Shown: positions 48,230 to 57,872, counted from the first letter of the stretch. The stretch: DNA of 64,000 nucleotides from Xanthomonas chitinilytica (GCF_026107455.2 NZ_JAPCHY010000012.1:1-64000), one strand, 5' to 3'. Numbers and translations: made by a program. Notes: generated by a model not told the origin, from the letters alone.

Positions 48230-49394
48230 GCGCTTCGGTGTCGGCCTGGTGGTGGGCAAGTTCTGCCCGCTGCACCTGGGCCACGAGCGGCTGATCGAAC
48301 ACGCCCTGGCGCATTGCCGGCAGGTGGTCGTACTCAGCTGGAGCAAGCCGGAGTTCGCCGGCTGCGGGCCGGAGCGGCGCGAGCGCTGGCTGGCGGAGCG
48401 CTTCCCGCAGGCGGTGCGGCTGGTGCTCGACGACGCGCGCCTGGTCGGACTGTGCCGGCAGCGCGGGCTGCCGCTGCGGGGGCTGCCCGACAACGGCGCG
48501 CCCGATGCCGGGCAGCGCGCCTTCGCCGCCTGGCTGTGCAGCGAGGTGCTCGACCGGCGGATCGAGGCGGTGTTCACCAGCGAGGACTACGGCGACGGTT
48601 TCGCCGCGGCACTGAGCGCGCATTTCGATGCCCGTTACGGGCCCGCCGCGCCGGTGCGGCACGTCTGCCTGGACCCGGCGCGCAGCGTGGTTCCGGTTTC
48701 CGGCACGGCGGTGCGCGCCGACCCGCATGCGCATCGCGAACTCCTGTCGCCGCAGGTGTATGCCGATTTCGTGCAGCGGGTGGCGTTCGTCGGCGGCGAG
48801 TCCAGTGGCAAGACCACGCTGGCGCGCGCGCTGGCCGCCCGCTACGGGAGCTGCTGGGCGCCCGAGTACGGACGCGAGCTGTGGGAAGCGCAGGGCGGGC
48901 GGCTGGACGAGGCCGACCTGCTGCGGATCGCGCGGGTGCAGGCCGGGCGGGAGCGGGCGCTGGCCGCCGAAAGCCGCCGCTGGTTGTTCTGCGATACCAC
49001 GCCGTTGACCACGCTGGGCTACAGCCTGTCGATGTTCGGCCGCGCCGATCCGGCGCTGCAGCGGTTGGCGGAGCGTCGCTACCACGCGCTGTTCCTGTGC
49101 GCGCCGGACATTCCCTTCGACCAGGACGGCACGCGCCGCGATGCCGCGTTCCGCGAGCGCCAGCACCGCTGGTACCTGCAGCAGCTGGAACGGCGGGGCT
49201 GGGCCCATACGCTGCTGCGCGGATCGCTGGACGAGAGGATCGCGCAGGTGGCGGCGGTGCTGGAGCGGTTGCCGGCCTCGGCGACCGTCGAGCCGGCCGG
49301 CGATCCTGGGGGAGGAGGCGAGACTGGCCTGGGCGGTGTAGGAGCGACGTCAGTCGCGATGGGGCCTTGCCGGGAAAGCCCTGGTCGCGACTGA
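48207..49394 (+). CDS. nadR: NadR-like NMN adenylyltransferase / ribosylnicotinamide kinase
   Basis: Encodes 395 residues. The nucleotidyltransferase half has GKFCPLHLGH (the HxGH motif); the kinase half has Walker A VGGESSGKTTLA and FCDTTPLT. There is no N-terminal helix-turn-helix, so it lacks the repressor function of enterobacterial NadR. It should phosphorylate the nicotinamide riboside brought in by PnuC and convert NMN to NAD. The last 17 or so residues (GATSVAMGPCRESPGRD) are encoded by a REP palindrome that overlaps the 3' end. Confidence 0.9.
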   Translation: MPVANLPERFGVGLVVGKFCPLHLGHERLIEHALAHCRQVVVLSWSKPEFAGCGPERRERWLAERFPQAVRLVLDDARLVGLCRQRGLPLRGLPDNGAPDAGQRAFAAWLCSEVLDRRIEAVFTSEDYGDGFAAALSAHFDARYGPAAPVRHVCLDPARSVVPVSGTAVRADPHAHRELLSPQVYADFVQRVAFVGGESSGKTTLARALAARYGSCWAPEYGRELWEAQGGRLDEADLLRIARVQAGRERALAAESRRWLFCDTTPLTTLGYSLSMFGRADPALQRLAERRYHALFLCAPDIPFDQDGTRRDAAFRERQHRWYLQQLERRGWAHTLLRGSLDERIAQVAAVLERLPASATVEPAGDPGGGGETGLGGVGATSVAMGPCRESPGRD

Positions 49395-49408
49395 CGTCGC
49401 TCCTACAG
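49337..49408. repeat. GTAG-type REP palindrome pair, copy A
   Basis: GTAGGAGCGACGTCAGTCGC at 49338 and its mirror ending TCGCTCCTACAG at 49408. It overlaps the end of nadR. Confidence 0.9.
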
Positions 49409-49523
49409 TGGGTTTTCATGGGGCATCGTGGCCGTTGGCGGGGGTGCTGGAGCGGTTGCCGGCCTCGGCGACCGTCGAGCCGGCCGGCGATCCCGGCGAG
49501 GAGGGCGGTGCTGGCCTGGGTGT

Positions 49524-49595
49524 TGCAGGAGCGACGTCAGTCGCGATGGGGTCTTGCCGGGAAAGCCCTGGTCGCGACTGACGTCGCTCCTGCAG
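49524..49595. repeat. GTAG-type REP palindrome pair, copy B
   Basis: Same structure as copy A but with GCAGGAG / CTCCTGC ends, showing paired changes on both arms. Confidence 0.9.
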
Positions 49596-49606
49596 GGGTC
49601 ATGCGT

Positions 49607-49632
49607 GAAAAACCCCGCTTGCGCGGGGTTCT
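49607..49632 (-). terminator. Terminator after putA
   Basis: AAAACCCCGC and GCGGGGTT pair across a three-base loop, 24 bases past the putA stop, with a T-run on the - strand. Confidence 0.85.
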
Positions 49633-49655
49633 TCGTCGCACATCGTGGCGGTGGA

Positions 49656-52600
49656 TCAGTCGCCCAGGGTCAGCAGCGAGGCGTTGCCGCCGGCGGCCGT
49701 GGTGTTGACGGTCACCGTCTTCTCGGTGGCGAAGCGCAGCAGGTAGTGCGGGCCGCCGGCCTTGGGGCCGGTGCCGGACAGGCCCTGGCCGCCGAACGGC
49801 TGCACCCCGACCACCGCGCCGATCTGGTTGCGGTTGACGTAGACGTTGCCGACGTTGACGCGCGAGGCGATGCGCTCGACGGTCTCGTCGATGCGCGAGT
49901 GCACGCCCAGGGTCAGGCCGTAGCCGGTGGCGTTGATCTGCTCGATCACCGCATCGAGCTGGTCGCCCTTCCAGCGGATCACGTGCAGCACCGGCCCGAA
50001 GATTTCGCGGTGCAGCTGGTCCAGCGACTTCAGCTCGTAGGCGCGCGGGGCGAAGAAGGTGCCGTGCGCGGCTTCCTCGTCGAGCTCGGCGGCGGCGATC
50101 AGGCGCGCTTCCTTCTCCATGCGGATGGCGTGGTCCTTGAGGATCTGCAGCGCGTCGGCGTCGATCACCGGGCCGACGTCGGTGGACAGCAGGCCCGGGT
50201 CGCCGACCTTCAGTTCGGCCATCGCGCCGGCCAGCATGGCCATCACCTTGTCGGCGATGTCGTCCTGCACGAACAGCACGCGCGCGGCCGAGCAGCGCTG
50301 GCCGGCCGAGGTGAAGGCCGAACCGATGGCGTCCTTGACCAGCTGTTCCGGCAGCGCCGAGGAGTCGGCGATGAAGGCGTTCTGGCCGCCGGTCTCGGCG
50401 ATCAGCACGCCGATGGCGGCATCGCGCGCGGCCATCGCGCGGTTGATCGCGCGCGCGGTGTCGGTGGAGCCGGTGAAGGCGACGCCGGCCACGCGCGGGT
50501 CCTTGGTCAGCGCGGCGCCGACGGTGGCGCCGTCGCCCGGCAGGAACTGCAGCACGCCTTCCGGCACGCCGGCCTCGTGCAGCAGCTTCACCGCGTAGTA
50601 GCCGACCAGGTTGGTCTGCTCGGCCGGCTTGGCGATGACGCTGTTGCCGGCGGCCAGCGCGGCGCCGACCTGGCCGAGGAAGATCGCCAGCGGGAAATTC
50701 CACGGGCTGATGCAGACGAACACGCCGCGGCCGTGCAGCTGCAGTTCGTTGGATTCGCCGGTCGGGCTGGGCAGCTTCTCGGCATGGCCGAACTGCTCGC
50801 GCGCCTGCTTGGCGTAGTAGCGCAGGAAATCCACCGCCTCGCGCACTTCGGCGATGCTGTCGGGCAGGCTCTTGCCGGCTTCCTTGACGCACAGCGCCAT
50901 GAATTCCGGCAGGCGCGCTTCGAGCTGGTCGGCGGCGTGTTCGAGGATCGCCGCGCGGCTGGCGGCCGGAGTGCGGTTCCAGCCCGGCTGCGCGGCCACG
51001 GCATTGGCCAGCGCCTTTTCGACGGTGGCGGCGTCGGCCGGTTGCCACTGGCCGACGACCTGGCGGGTGTCGGCCGGGTTGGTCACGTTCACCCGCGCGC
51101 CGGTCGGGTTGGCGCCCGGCACCAGCGGTGCGGCCTGCCACGGTTTCACCGCGGCGTTGAGCTGCCCGGCCAGGGCGCGCAGATCGTTGTCGTTGGCGAG
51201 ATTGACGCCCATGGAATTCTTCCTGTCGTGGTTCTGGCTGCGCAGCAGGTCGACCGGCAGCGGGATTTTCGGGTGCGGGATGGACGCGAACGCGGACACC
51301 GCTTCGACCGGATCGCGGATCAGGTCGTCGATGGCCACGTCCTCGTCGGTGATGCGGTTGACGAAGCTGGAGTTGGCGCCGTTCTCGAGCAGGCGGCGCA
51401 CCAGGTACGGCAGCAGGTCCTCGTGCGAGCCGACCGGCGCGTACACGCGGCACGGCACGTTCAGGCGATCGGCCGGCACCACTTCGGCGTATAGGTCGTC
51501 GCCCATGCCGTGCAGCTTCTGGTGCTCGTACTGGCCGCCCCGGGCGATCGCCTTCACCGCGGCGATGGTGTGCGCGTTGTGGGTGGCGAACATCGGGTAG
51601 ATCGCGTCGGCATGCGTGAACAGGCGCTTGGCGCAGGCCAGGTAGGACACGTCGGTGTTCTGCTTGCGGGTGAACACCGGGTAGCCGGGCAGGCCGTCGA
51701 TCTGCGCGCGCTTGATCTCCGCGTCCCAGTAGGCGCCCTTGACCAGGCGCACCTGCAGCTTGCGGCCGATGCGGCGGGCCAGGTCGGCGAGGTGGTCGAT
51801 CGTGTACGGGGTGCGCTTCTGGTAGGCCTGCACCACCACGCCGAAGCCCTCCCAGCCGGCCAGCGAGGCATCGCTGACCACCGCTTCGATGATGTCCAGC
51901 GACAGCTCCAGGCGGTCGGTTTCCTCGGCGTCGACGGTGCAGCCGATGCCGTAGGACCTGGCCAGCTGCGCCAGCTCCAGCACGCCCGGGACCAGGTCGG
52001 CCAGCACCCGCGCGCGCTTGGCGTGCTCGTAGCGCGGATACAGCGCCGACAGCTTGATCGAGATGCCCGGTGCCGAATTGACGTCGCCGTCGGGGCGCCC
52101 GCCGCGGGCCTTGTGATCGCCGCCGATGGCGTGGATCGCGCGGCGGTAGTCCTCCAGGTAGCGCTTGGCGTCCTTCATCGTCAGCGCGCCTTCGCCGAGC
52201 ATGTCGAACGAATAGCGGTAGCTGGCGTTGTCGCCCTTGTGCGAGCGCGCCAGCGCTTCGTCGATGGTGCGGCCCATGACGAACTGATGGCCCATGATCT
52301 TCATCGCCTGGCGCACGGCCAGGCGGATCACCGGCTCGCCGACGCGGCCGATCAGGCGCTTGAACGCGCCCGGCACGTCGGCGCGGGTGGCGTCGTTGAT
52401 CTGCACCAGCTTGCCGGTGAGCATCAGGCCCCAGGTCGAGGCGTTGACCAGCACCGAGTCGCTGCCGCCCAGGTGCTTCTTCCAGTCGGCATCGCCGAGC
52501 TTGTCGCGGATCAGCTTGTCGGCGGTGTCCTGGTCGGGGATGCGCAGCAGCGCCTCGGCCACGCACATCAGCAGCACGCCTTCCTCGCTGCCCAGGTCGT

Positions 52601-52880
52601 ACTGGCGCATGAAGGCCTCGATCGCGCCCTGGTCCTGGGCGCGCACCCGCACCCGCGCCACCAGGTCGGCGGCCATGGCCTGCACCTTCGCCTGCTCGTC
52701 GGCCGGCAGCCGCGCCTGCTCCAGCAGCTCGCGCACATGGTGGGTTTCGTCCTTCAGCCAGGCATCGGTGATGGCCTGGCGGAACGCGTTTGGAATGGCC
52801 GGCAACTCGGGCGCGAGCAATGGTCGCGAGGCGGCGTTGGCGGGTGGGGAAACGGCGTTGGGGGGAGTGTGTGCGTTCAT
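49656..52880 (-). CDS. putA: Bifunctional proline dehydrogenase / glutamate-semialdehyde dehydrogenase
   Basis: Encodes 1074 residues from ATG 52880. The proline dehydrogenase barrel is in the N-terminal half (SYRYSFDMLGEGALT, GISIKLSALYPRYE, VKGAYWDAEIK); the aldehyde dehydrogenase domain is C-terminal, with ETGGQNAFI (Glu) and GQRCSAARV (catalytic Cys). It oxidises proline to glutamate. There is no N-terminal ribbon-helix-helix domain, so this is a shorter, non-repressing PutA. An in-frame extension upstream to 53009 is not supported. Confidence 0.96.
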   Translation of the reverse strand: MNAHTPPNAVSPPANAASRPLLAPELPAIPNAFRQAITDAWLKDETHHVRELLEQARLPADEQAKVQAMAADLVARVRVRAQDQGAIEAFMRQYDLGSEEGVLLMCVAEALLRIPDQDTADKLIRDKLGDADWKKHLGGSDSVLVNASTWGLMLTGKLVQINDATRADVPGAFKRLIGRVGEPVIRLAVRQAMKIMGHQFVMGRTIDEALARSHKGDNASYRYSFDMLGEGALTMKDAKRYLEDYRRAIHAIGGDHKARGGRPDGDVNSAPGISIKLSALYPRYEHAKRARVLADLVPGVLELAQLARSYGIGCTVDAEETDRLELSLDIIEAVVSDASLAGWEGFGVVVQAYQKRTPYTIDHLADLARRIGRKLQVRLVKGAYWDAEIKRAQIDGLPGYPVFTRKQNTDVSYLACAKRLFTHADAIYPMFATHNAHTIAAVKAIARGGQYEHQKLHGMGDDLYAEVVPADRLNVPCRVYAPVGSHEDLLPYLVRRLLENGANSSFVNRITDEDVAIDDLIRDPVEAVSAFASIPHPKIPLPVDLLRSQNHDRKNSMGVNLANDNDLRALAGQLNAAVKPWQAAPLVPGANPTGARVNVTNPADTRQVVGQWQPADAATVEKALANAVAAQPGWNRTPAASRAAILEHAADQLEARLPEFMALCVKEAGKSLPDSIAEVREAVDFLRYYAKQAREQFGHAEKLPSPTGESNELQLHGRGVFVCISPWNFPLAIFLGQVGAALAAGNSVIAKPAEQTNLVGYYAVKLLHEAGVPEGVLQFLPGDGATVGAALTKDPRVAGVAFTGSTDTARAINRAMAARDAAIGVLIAETGGQNAFIADSSALPEQLVKDAIGSAFTSAGQRCSAARVLFVQDDIADKVMAMLAGAMAELKVGDPGLLSTDVGPVIDADALQILKDHAIRMEKEARLIAAAELDEEAAHGTFFAPRAYELKSLDQLHREIFGPVLHVIRWKGDQLDAVIEQINATGYGLTLGVHSRIDETVERIASRVNVGNVYVNRNQIGAVVGVQPFGGQGLSGTGPKAGGPHYLLRFATEKTVTVNTTAAGGNASLLTLGD

Positions 52881-53173
52881 GCGCGAGGCCACGTGGAAAC
52901 TTGACCATTTTAATCCAAATGCGGATTTTGCAAGCGCCGGACATGGCCCCGGACGAACGCCCGAGCCCCTGTGCTCAAAGGCTATCGACGGATATCGCCA
53001 ATCCGTCATGAACTATGCCGAATTCGGCAAATTGTGTGACGGAACCTGGTTGCGCTGCAGCAAAATCCAGGGTGCGCTGCAGCATTCCGATGAAGAATGA
53101 ATGGAAGCTTGCTCGCATGAATTGGCGCGGCTACCATCGAACGCGTTTCCCGCGGCACGAACGCGGTTGCGAC

Positions 53174-53653
53174 ATGATCGAGATGTTTCGGTTTGTTCCG
53201 GATGGGTCAGGTGCGCGGCTGCGGCTGCGTCCCCCACGGGCGCTCACTGCCCGGCAGTTCGTCCTGTTGTTCGCCGCACTGGCGGGTGCGATGTGGTTCG
53301 CGGCAGGCCTGGGCTGGCTGTCCGGAAACGTCTTCGCCCCCGTCTTCGCGCTGCTGCACAGCCTCCTGGTGGCAGCCGCGCTGCGCTGTACATGGCGCAG
53401 CGGCGAACGCCAGGAGGAGATCCGGGTTGGGCCGGACTGCGTGGAGGTCATCCCCGCAGGCGGCGATTCCCCGACGTTCCGGGCGCATCCCTACTGGGTA
53501 CGCCTGGTCGCCGAGGACGAGAAGGTCCGGCTGGTATCCAGCGGCCGGCAGGTGGAGGTGGGAAGCTTCCTCGCACCAGCCGAACGCCGGCAACTGGCAC
53601 GGACGCTTGAAGGCTTGCTCGCGGCCAGCAATGGCTGCAACCGACGACGCTAA
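53174..53653 (+). CDS. DUF2244 membrane protein
   Basis: Encodes 159 residues from ATG 53174. Two transmembrane helices are followed by a small soluble domain with RSGERQEEIRVGPDCVEV and FLAPAERRQLARTLEGLL. DUF2244 genes stand just upstream of cox genes in many proteobacteria, as here (12 bp). Function is unknown, probably related to oxidase assembly. The 293 bp between putA and this gene show nothing I can support. Confidence 0.8.
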   Translation: MIEMFRFVPDGSGARLRLRPPRALTARQFVLLFAALAGAMWFAAGLGWLSGNVFAPVFALLHSLLVAAALRCTWRSGERQEEIRVGPDCVEVIPAGGDSPTFRAHPYWVRLVAEDEKVRLVSSGRQVEVGSFLAPAERRQLARTLEGLLAASNGCNRRR

Positions 53654-53664
53654 GGGTCTAGGCA

Positions 53665-54570
53665 ATGAAGCAACGCAGCGGGTGGGGTGCGAAGTGGGGT
53701 TCGGCGATGGTGCTGTTGTCCGCCTGGATGGCGGTGCCGATGGCATGGGCGCAGTCGGCCGACCCGAAGGCATGGCAGCTCAACATGGGCCGCGGCGTCA
53801 CCCATACCTCGCGGATGGCGTGGGAAGCGCACATGATGGCGCTGGGGGTGTGCGCGGTGATCGGCGTGCTGGTGTTCGGCGCGATCGCCTACGCGATCTT
53901 CAAGTTCCGCAAGTCCAAGGGCGCGGTCGCCGCCCAGTTCAGCCACAACACCAAGGCCGAGGTCATCTGGACCGTCATTCCGGTGCTGATCCTGATCGTG
54001 ATGGCGTGGCCGGCCACGGCCAAGCTGATCGCCATGTACGACACCCGCGAGTCGGAGATGACGGTCAAGGTCACCGGCTACCAGTGGATGTGGAAGTACG
54101 AGTACCTGGGCGAGGGCGTCGAGTTCACCAGCCGCCTGGACCGCGAATCCGACCGCTTCCGGCAGACCGGGCAGCGGCCGACCCTGGCCTCGCACCCGCA
54201 CTACCTGCTCGACGTGGACAACCGGCTGGTGCTGCCGGTGGACACCAAGGTGCGCTTCGTCATCACCGCCGACGACGTGATCCACGCCTGGTGGGTGCCG
54301 GCGCTGGGCTGGAAGCAGGACGCCATCCCCGGAATCATCAACGAGGCCTGGACCAGCATCGAGCAGCCGGGCGTCTATCGCGGCCAGTGCGCCGAGCTGT
54401 GCGGCAAGGACCACGGCTTCATGCCGATCGTGGTCGAAGCGGTCTCCAAGGAAGACTTCAAGCGCTGGCTGGCCGAACGCAAGCCGGCCCCGCCGGCCGA
54501 GCCCGAGGCACCGGCGGAAACCGCGCCGCCCGCGGACGAAACGCCCGCCCCCGCGCCGTCCGACGCGTGA
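53665..54570 (+). CDS. coxB: Cytochrome c oxidase subunit II
   Basis: Encodes 301 residues. Signal peptide, two transmembrane helices (LGVCAVIGVLVFGAIAYAIF; VIWTVIPVLILIVMAWPAT), then a cupredoxin domain with CuA ligands in IEQPGVYRGQCAELCGKDHGFMPI (C-x3-C-x3-H) and the upstream His in DVIHAWW. An Ala/Pro/Glu-rich tail follows. It accepts electrons from cytochrome c. Confidence 0.96.
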   Translation: MKQRSGWGAKWGSAMVLLSAWMAVPMAWAQSADPKAWQLNMGRGVTHTSRMAWEAHMMALGVCAVIGVLVFGAIAYAIFKFRKSKGAVAAQFSHNTKAEVIWTVIPVLILIVMAWPATAKLIAMYDTRESEMTVKVTGYQWMWKYEYLGEGVEFTSRLDRESDRFRQTGQRPTLASHPHYLLDVDNRLVLPVDTKVRFVITADDVIHAWWVPALGWKQDAIPGIINEAWTSIEQPGVYRGQCAELCGKDHGFMPIVVEAVSKEDFKRWLAERKPAPPAEPEAPAETAPPADETPAPAPSDA

Positions 54571-54625
54571 TCCGCTCCCGCACCGCCGCGTGCGAACCGC
54601 CAATCGATAAAGAGGTGTAGTCGCG

Positions 54626-56236
54626 ATGTCCCACTCCGCAGTCGACCACTCCGATCATCACGGGCACAAGCAGGGCTTCGTCGAGCGCTGGTTCTTCTCC
54701 ACGAACCACAAGGACATCGGCACGCTGTACCTGCTTTTCAGCTTCCTGATGTTCATCGTCGGTGCGGCGATGAGCGTGGTGATCCGGCTCGAGCTCGCGC
54801 AGCCGGGGTTGCAGTACGTCAAGCCCGAGTTCTTCAACCAGATGACCACCGTGCACGCGCTGGTGATGATCTTCGGCGGGGTGATGCCGGCCTTCGTCGG
54901 CCTGGCCAACTGGATGATCCCGCTGCAGATCGGCGCGCCGGACATGGCGCTGCCGCGCATGAACAACTGGTCGTTCTGGCTGCTGCCGGTGGCCTTCACC
55001 CTGCTGCTGCTGACCCTGTTCCTGCCCGGCGGCGCGCCGGCCGGCGGCTGGACCCTGTACCCGCCGCTGTCGCTGCAGGGCGGCTACAACGTCGCCTTCA
55101 GCGTGTTCGCCATCCACGTCGCCGGCATCAGCTCGATCATGGGCGCGATCAACATCATCGCCACCGTGCTCAACATGCGCGCGCCGGGCATCGACCTGCT
55201 GAAGATGCCGATCTTCTGCTGGACCTGGCTGATCACCGCGTTCCTGCTGATCGCGGTGATGCCGGTGCTGGCCGGCGCGGTGACCATGCTGCTGACCGAC
55301 AAGTTCTTCGGCACCAGCTTCTTCAACGCCGCCGGCGGCGGCGACCCGGTGATGTACCAGCACATCTTCTGGTTCTTCGGCCATCCCGAGGTCTACATCA
55401 TGATCCTGCCGGCGTTCGGCGTGGTCAGCGAGATCCTGCCGACCTTCAGCCGCAAGCCGCTGTTCGGCTACCAGGCGATGGTCTACGCCACCGCGGCGAT
55501 CGCGTTCCTGTCGTTCATCGTGTGGGCGCACCACATGTTCACGGTGGGCATGCCGCTGGGCGGCGAGATCTACTTCATGTTCGCCACCATGCTGATCTCC
55601 ATCCCCACCGGGGTGAAGGTGTTCAACTGGGTCAGCACCATGTGGAAGGGCTCGCTGACGTTCGAGACGCCGATGCTGTTCTCGATCGCCTTCGTCATCC
55701 TGTTCACCATCGGCGGCTTCTCCGGGTTGATGCTGGCGATCGTGCCGGCCGACTTCCAGTACCACGACACCTACTTCGTGGTGGCGCACTTCCACTACGT
55801 GCTGGTGACCGGCTCGGTGCTGTCGCTGATCGCCGCGGTGTACTACTGGTGGCCGAAGTGGACCGGGCGCATGTACAGCGAGTTCTGGGGCAAGTTCCAT
55901 TTCTGGTGGACGATGGTGTTCGTCAACCTGCTGTTCTTCCCGCAGCACTTCCTCGGCCTGGCCGGCATGCCGCGCCGCATCCCCGACTACAACCCGGTAT
56001 TCGCCGACTGGAACCTGATCAGCTCGATCGGCGCGTTCGGCATGTTCCTCACCCCGTTCATGATGGCCGCGATCCTGATCAGTTCGCTGCGCAGCGGCAA
56101 GCCGGCCGACGCCCGTGCCTGGGAAAGCGCGCGCGGCCTGGAGTGGACGGTGCCGTCGCCGGCCCCGGCGCATACCTTCACCGTGCCGCCGGTGATCCGG
56201 CCGGGCGACCTGGCCCACGACGATGTCAGCCATTGA
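54626..56236 (+). CDS. coxA: Cytochrome c oxidase subunit I
   Basis: Encodes 536 residues with twelve transmembrane helices. Heme and CuB ligands are visible: HALVMIFGGVMPAF, WFFGHPEVYIMILP (His-Glu-Val-Tyr), HHMFTVGM and HFHYVLVTG. AGAGGTG precedes the ATG. This is the aa3-type catalytic subunit, which reduces oxygen and pumps protons. Confidence 0.97.
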   Translation: MSHSAVDHSDHHGHKQGFVERWFFSTNHKDIGTLYLLFSFLMFIVGAAMSVVIRLELAQPGLQYVKPEFFNQMTTVHALVMIFGGVMPAFVGLANWMIPLQIGAPDMALPRMNNWSFWLLPVAFTLLLLTLFLPGGAPAGGWTLYPPLSLQGGYNVAFSVFAIHVAGISSIMGAINIIATVLNMRAPGIDLLKMPIFCWTWLITAFLLIAVMPVLAGAVTMLLTDKFFGTSFFNAAGGGDPVMYQHIFWFFGHPEVYIMILPAFGVVSEILPTFSRKPLFGYQAMVYATAAIAFLSFIVWAHHMFTVGMPLGGEIYFMFATMLISIPTGVKVFNWVSTMWKGSLTFETPMLFSIAFVILFTIGGFSGLMLAIVPADFQYHDTYFVVAHFHYVLVTGSVLSLIAAVYYWWPKWTGRMYSEFWGKFHFWWTMVFVNLLFFPQHFLGLAGMPRRIPDYNPVFADWNLISSIGAFGMFLTPFMMAAILISSLRSGKPADARAWESARGLEWTVPSPAPAHTFTVPPVIRPGDLAHDDVSH

Positions 56237-56249
56237 CCGGAGCCTGCCG

Positions 56250-56384
56250 ATGACCGGGTTGCGCCCACCCGCCGACGATCTCGCCCTGCGCCGCCGCCGT
56301 GCGGCGCGCACCGCGCTGGTGGTGGCGCTGGTGGCGGTGGCGATCTATGTCGGCTTCATCCTGTCCGGGGTGGTCGGGCGATGA
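56250..56384 (+). CDS. Cytochrome oxidase small assembly protein
   Basis: A 44-residue frame starts at ATG 56250: a charged N-terminus ([20 protein letters not shown]) then one transmembrane helix ([20 protein letters not shown]). ATGA overlaps the cox11 start. Tiny single-span proteins at this position between coxA and cox11 are known in proteobacteria and are annotated as small oxidase assembly factors. Confidence 0.8.
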   Translation: MTGLRPPADDLALRRRRAARTALVVALVAVAIYVGFILSGVVGR

Positions 56385-56974
56385 ACGCGCCGGCGCCCGC
56401 AGCGCAGCGCAGCGCCGGCCTGGCGCGGCTGGTCGGCGTGGCGCTGGGCGTGTTCGTGCTGACGTTCTCGCTGGTGCCGCTGTACCGCATCGCCTGCGAG
56501 AAGGTGTTCGGCGTGCGCCTGGAGCGCGGTCCGGGGCAGTCCGAAGCCCGCGCGGGCGCGGGCGGCGACGGCCGCCGCACGGTGCGGGTGGAGTTCGATG
56601 GCGGGGTCAATTCGAAGCTGCCATGGGCGTTCCATCCCGAGCGACTGACCATGGAAGTGGTGCCGGGCGAGCTCAACGAGGCGCTGTACTTCGCCCGCAA
56701 CGACAGCGACCGCGCACTGGTCGGCAGCGCGGTGCCGTCGGTGGCGCCGGCGCGCGCCTCGGGCTATTTCAGCAAGACCGAATGCTTCTGCTTCACCGCC
56801 CAGACCCTGCAGGCCGGCGAAGCGCGCGAGATGCCGGTGCGCTTCATCGTCGATCCGGCGCTGCCCGCCGACGTGAAGACCATCACCCTGTCCTATACCT
56901 TCTACAAGAACGATGCGCTGTCCGCGCAGCTGGCCCCGTCAGCGGCCGCCGGCTCCGCGCATGCCGCTCCCTGA
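56381..56974 (+). CDS. ctaG: Cytochrome c oxidase assembly protein (Cox11/CtaG)
   Basis: Encodes 197 residues. One N-terminal transmembrane helix ([20 protein letters not shown]) is followed by a periplasmic immunoglobulin-like domain with the copper-binding CFCFTAQTL motif and [19 protein letters not shown]. It delivers copper to CuB of subunit I. Confidence 0.95.
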   Translation: MNAPAPAAQRSAGLARLVGVALGVFVLTFSLVPLYRIACEKVFGVRLERGPGQSEARAGAGGDGRRTVRVEFDGGVNSKLPWAFHPERLTMEVVPGELNEALYFARNDSDRALVGSAVPSVAPARASGYFSKTECFCFTAQTLQAGEAREMPVRFIVDPALPADVKTITLSYTFYKNDALSAQLAPSAAAGSAHAAP

Positions 56975-56996
56975 CCACGGACCCGGAAGCAACGCC

Positions 56997-57872
56997 ATGG
57001 CCCAGAATTCGCCCGATGCCAACGTCTATTTCGTGCCGAGCCAGAGCAAATGGCCGTTCATCGGCTCGATCGCGATGCTGGTGCTGATGGTCGGCGTGGC
57101 CAGCTGGCTCAACGGCGCCAGCTGGGCGCCATGGACCTTCTACGCCGGCCTGGCGATGCTGGTGTTCACGCTGTTCTGGTGGTTCGGCGACGTCATCCGC
57201 GAATCGGAGGGCGGCCACTACAACCGCCAGGTGGACGTGTCGTTCCGGATGGGGATGGTGTGGTTCATCTTCTCCGAGGTGATGTTCTTCGGCGCGTTCT
57301 TCGGCGCGCTGTTCTACACCCGCAACCTCGGACTGCCGTGGCTGGGCGGCGCCGGCGACGGGGTGATGACCAACGAGCTGCTGTGGAGCGGCTATTCGGC
57401 GGCGTGGCCGACCAACGGCCCGGAGGCCATCGGCGGCGCCTTCCAGACCATCCCGGCCTGGGGCCTGCCGCTGCTCAACACGCTGATCCTGCTGACCTCG
57501 GGCGTGACCCTGACCATCGCCCACCACGCGCTCAAGGCCGGCAAGCGCGGCCAGCTGCTGGTGTGGCTGGGCGCCACCGTGGTGCTGGGCTGCGTGTTCC
57601 TGTTCTTCCAGGCCGAGGAATACATCCACGCCTATCGCGAGCTGAACCTGACGCTGGGTTCGGGCATCTACGGCTCCACCTTCTTCATGCTCACCGGCTT
57701 CCACGGCGCGCACGTGGCGCTGGGCACGATCATGCTGATCGTGATGTGGCTGCGCGCGGCCAAGGGCCACTTCACCCGCGACAACCACTTCGGCTTCGAG
57801 GCCGCCGCGTGGTACTGGCACTTCGTCGACGTGGTGTGGCTGATGCTGTTCCTGTTCGTCTACGTGCTGTAG
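56997..57872 (+). CDS. coxC: Cytochrome c oxidase subunit III
   Basis: Encodes 291 residues from ATG 56997, with seven transmembrane helices and family motifs SEVMFFGAFFGALFY, QAEEYIHAYRELNLTLGSG and GFHGAHVALGT. It stabilises the catalytic core. Last gene of the + strand structural block. Confidence 0.96.
   Translation: MAQNSPDANVYFVPSQSKWPFIGSIAMLVLMVGVASWLNGASWAPWTFYAGLAMLVFTLFWWFGDVIRESEGGHYNRQVDVSFRMGMVWFIFSEVMFFGAFFGALFYTRNLGLPWLGGAGDGVMTNELLWSGYSAAWPTNGPEAIGGAFQTIPAWGLPLLNTLILLTSGVTLTIAHHALKAGKRGQLLVWLGATVVLGCVFLFFQAEEYIHAYRELNLTLGSGIYGSTFFMLTGFHGAHVALGTIMLIVMWLRAAKGHFTRDNHFGFEAAAWYWHFVDVVWLMLFLFVYVL

Larger units (their letters stand above)
49258..49595. repeat. 187-bp tandem duplication: nadR tail plus REP
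   Basis: The segment starting GTGCTGGAGCGG at about 49257 recurs at 49444, and the REP at 49338 recurs at 49525; both offsets are 187. The second copy is an untranslated 3' gene fragment and has drifted (CTGGGGGAGGAG against CCGGCGAGGAG). Confidence 0.85.

Noticed and set aside
49537..52944. A 1135-residue frame on the - strand overlapping putA
   Set aside because: Shadow of putA; the other frame carries all catalytic motifs.
54458..56311. A 617-residue His/Gln/Arg-rich frame antisense to coxA
   Set aside because: Composition is typical of antisense shadows in GC-rich genes; coxA is certain.
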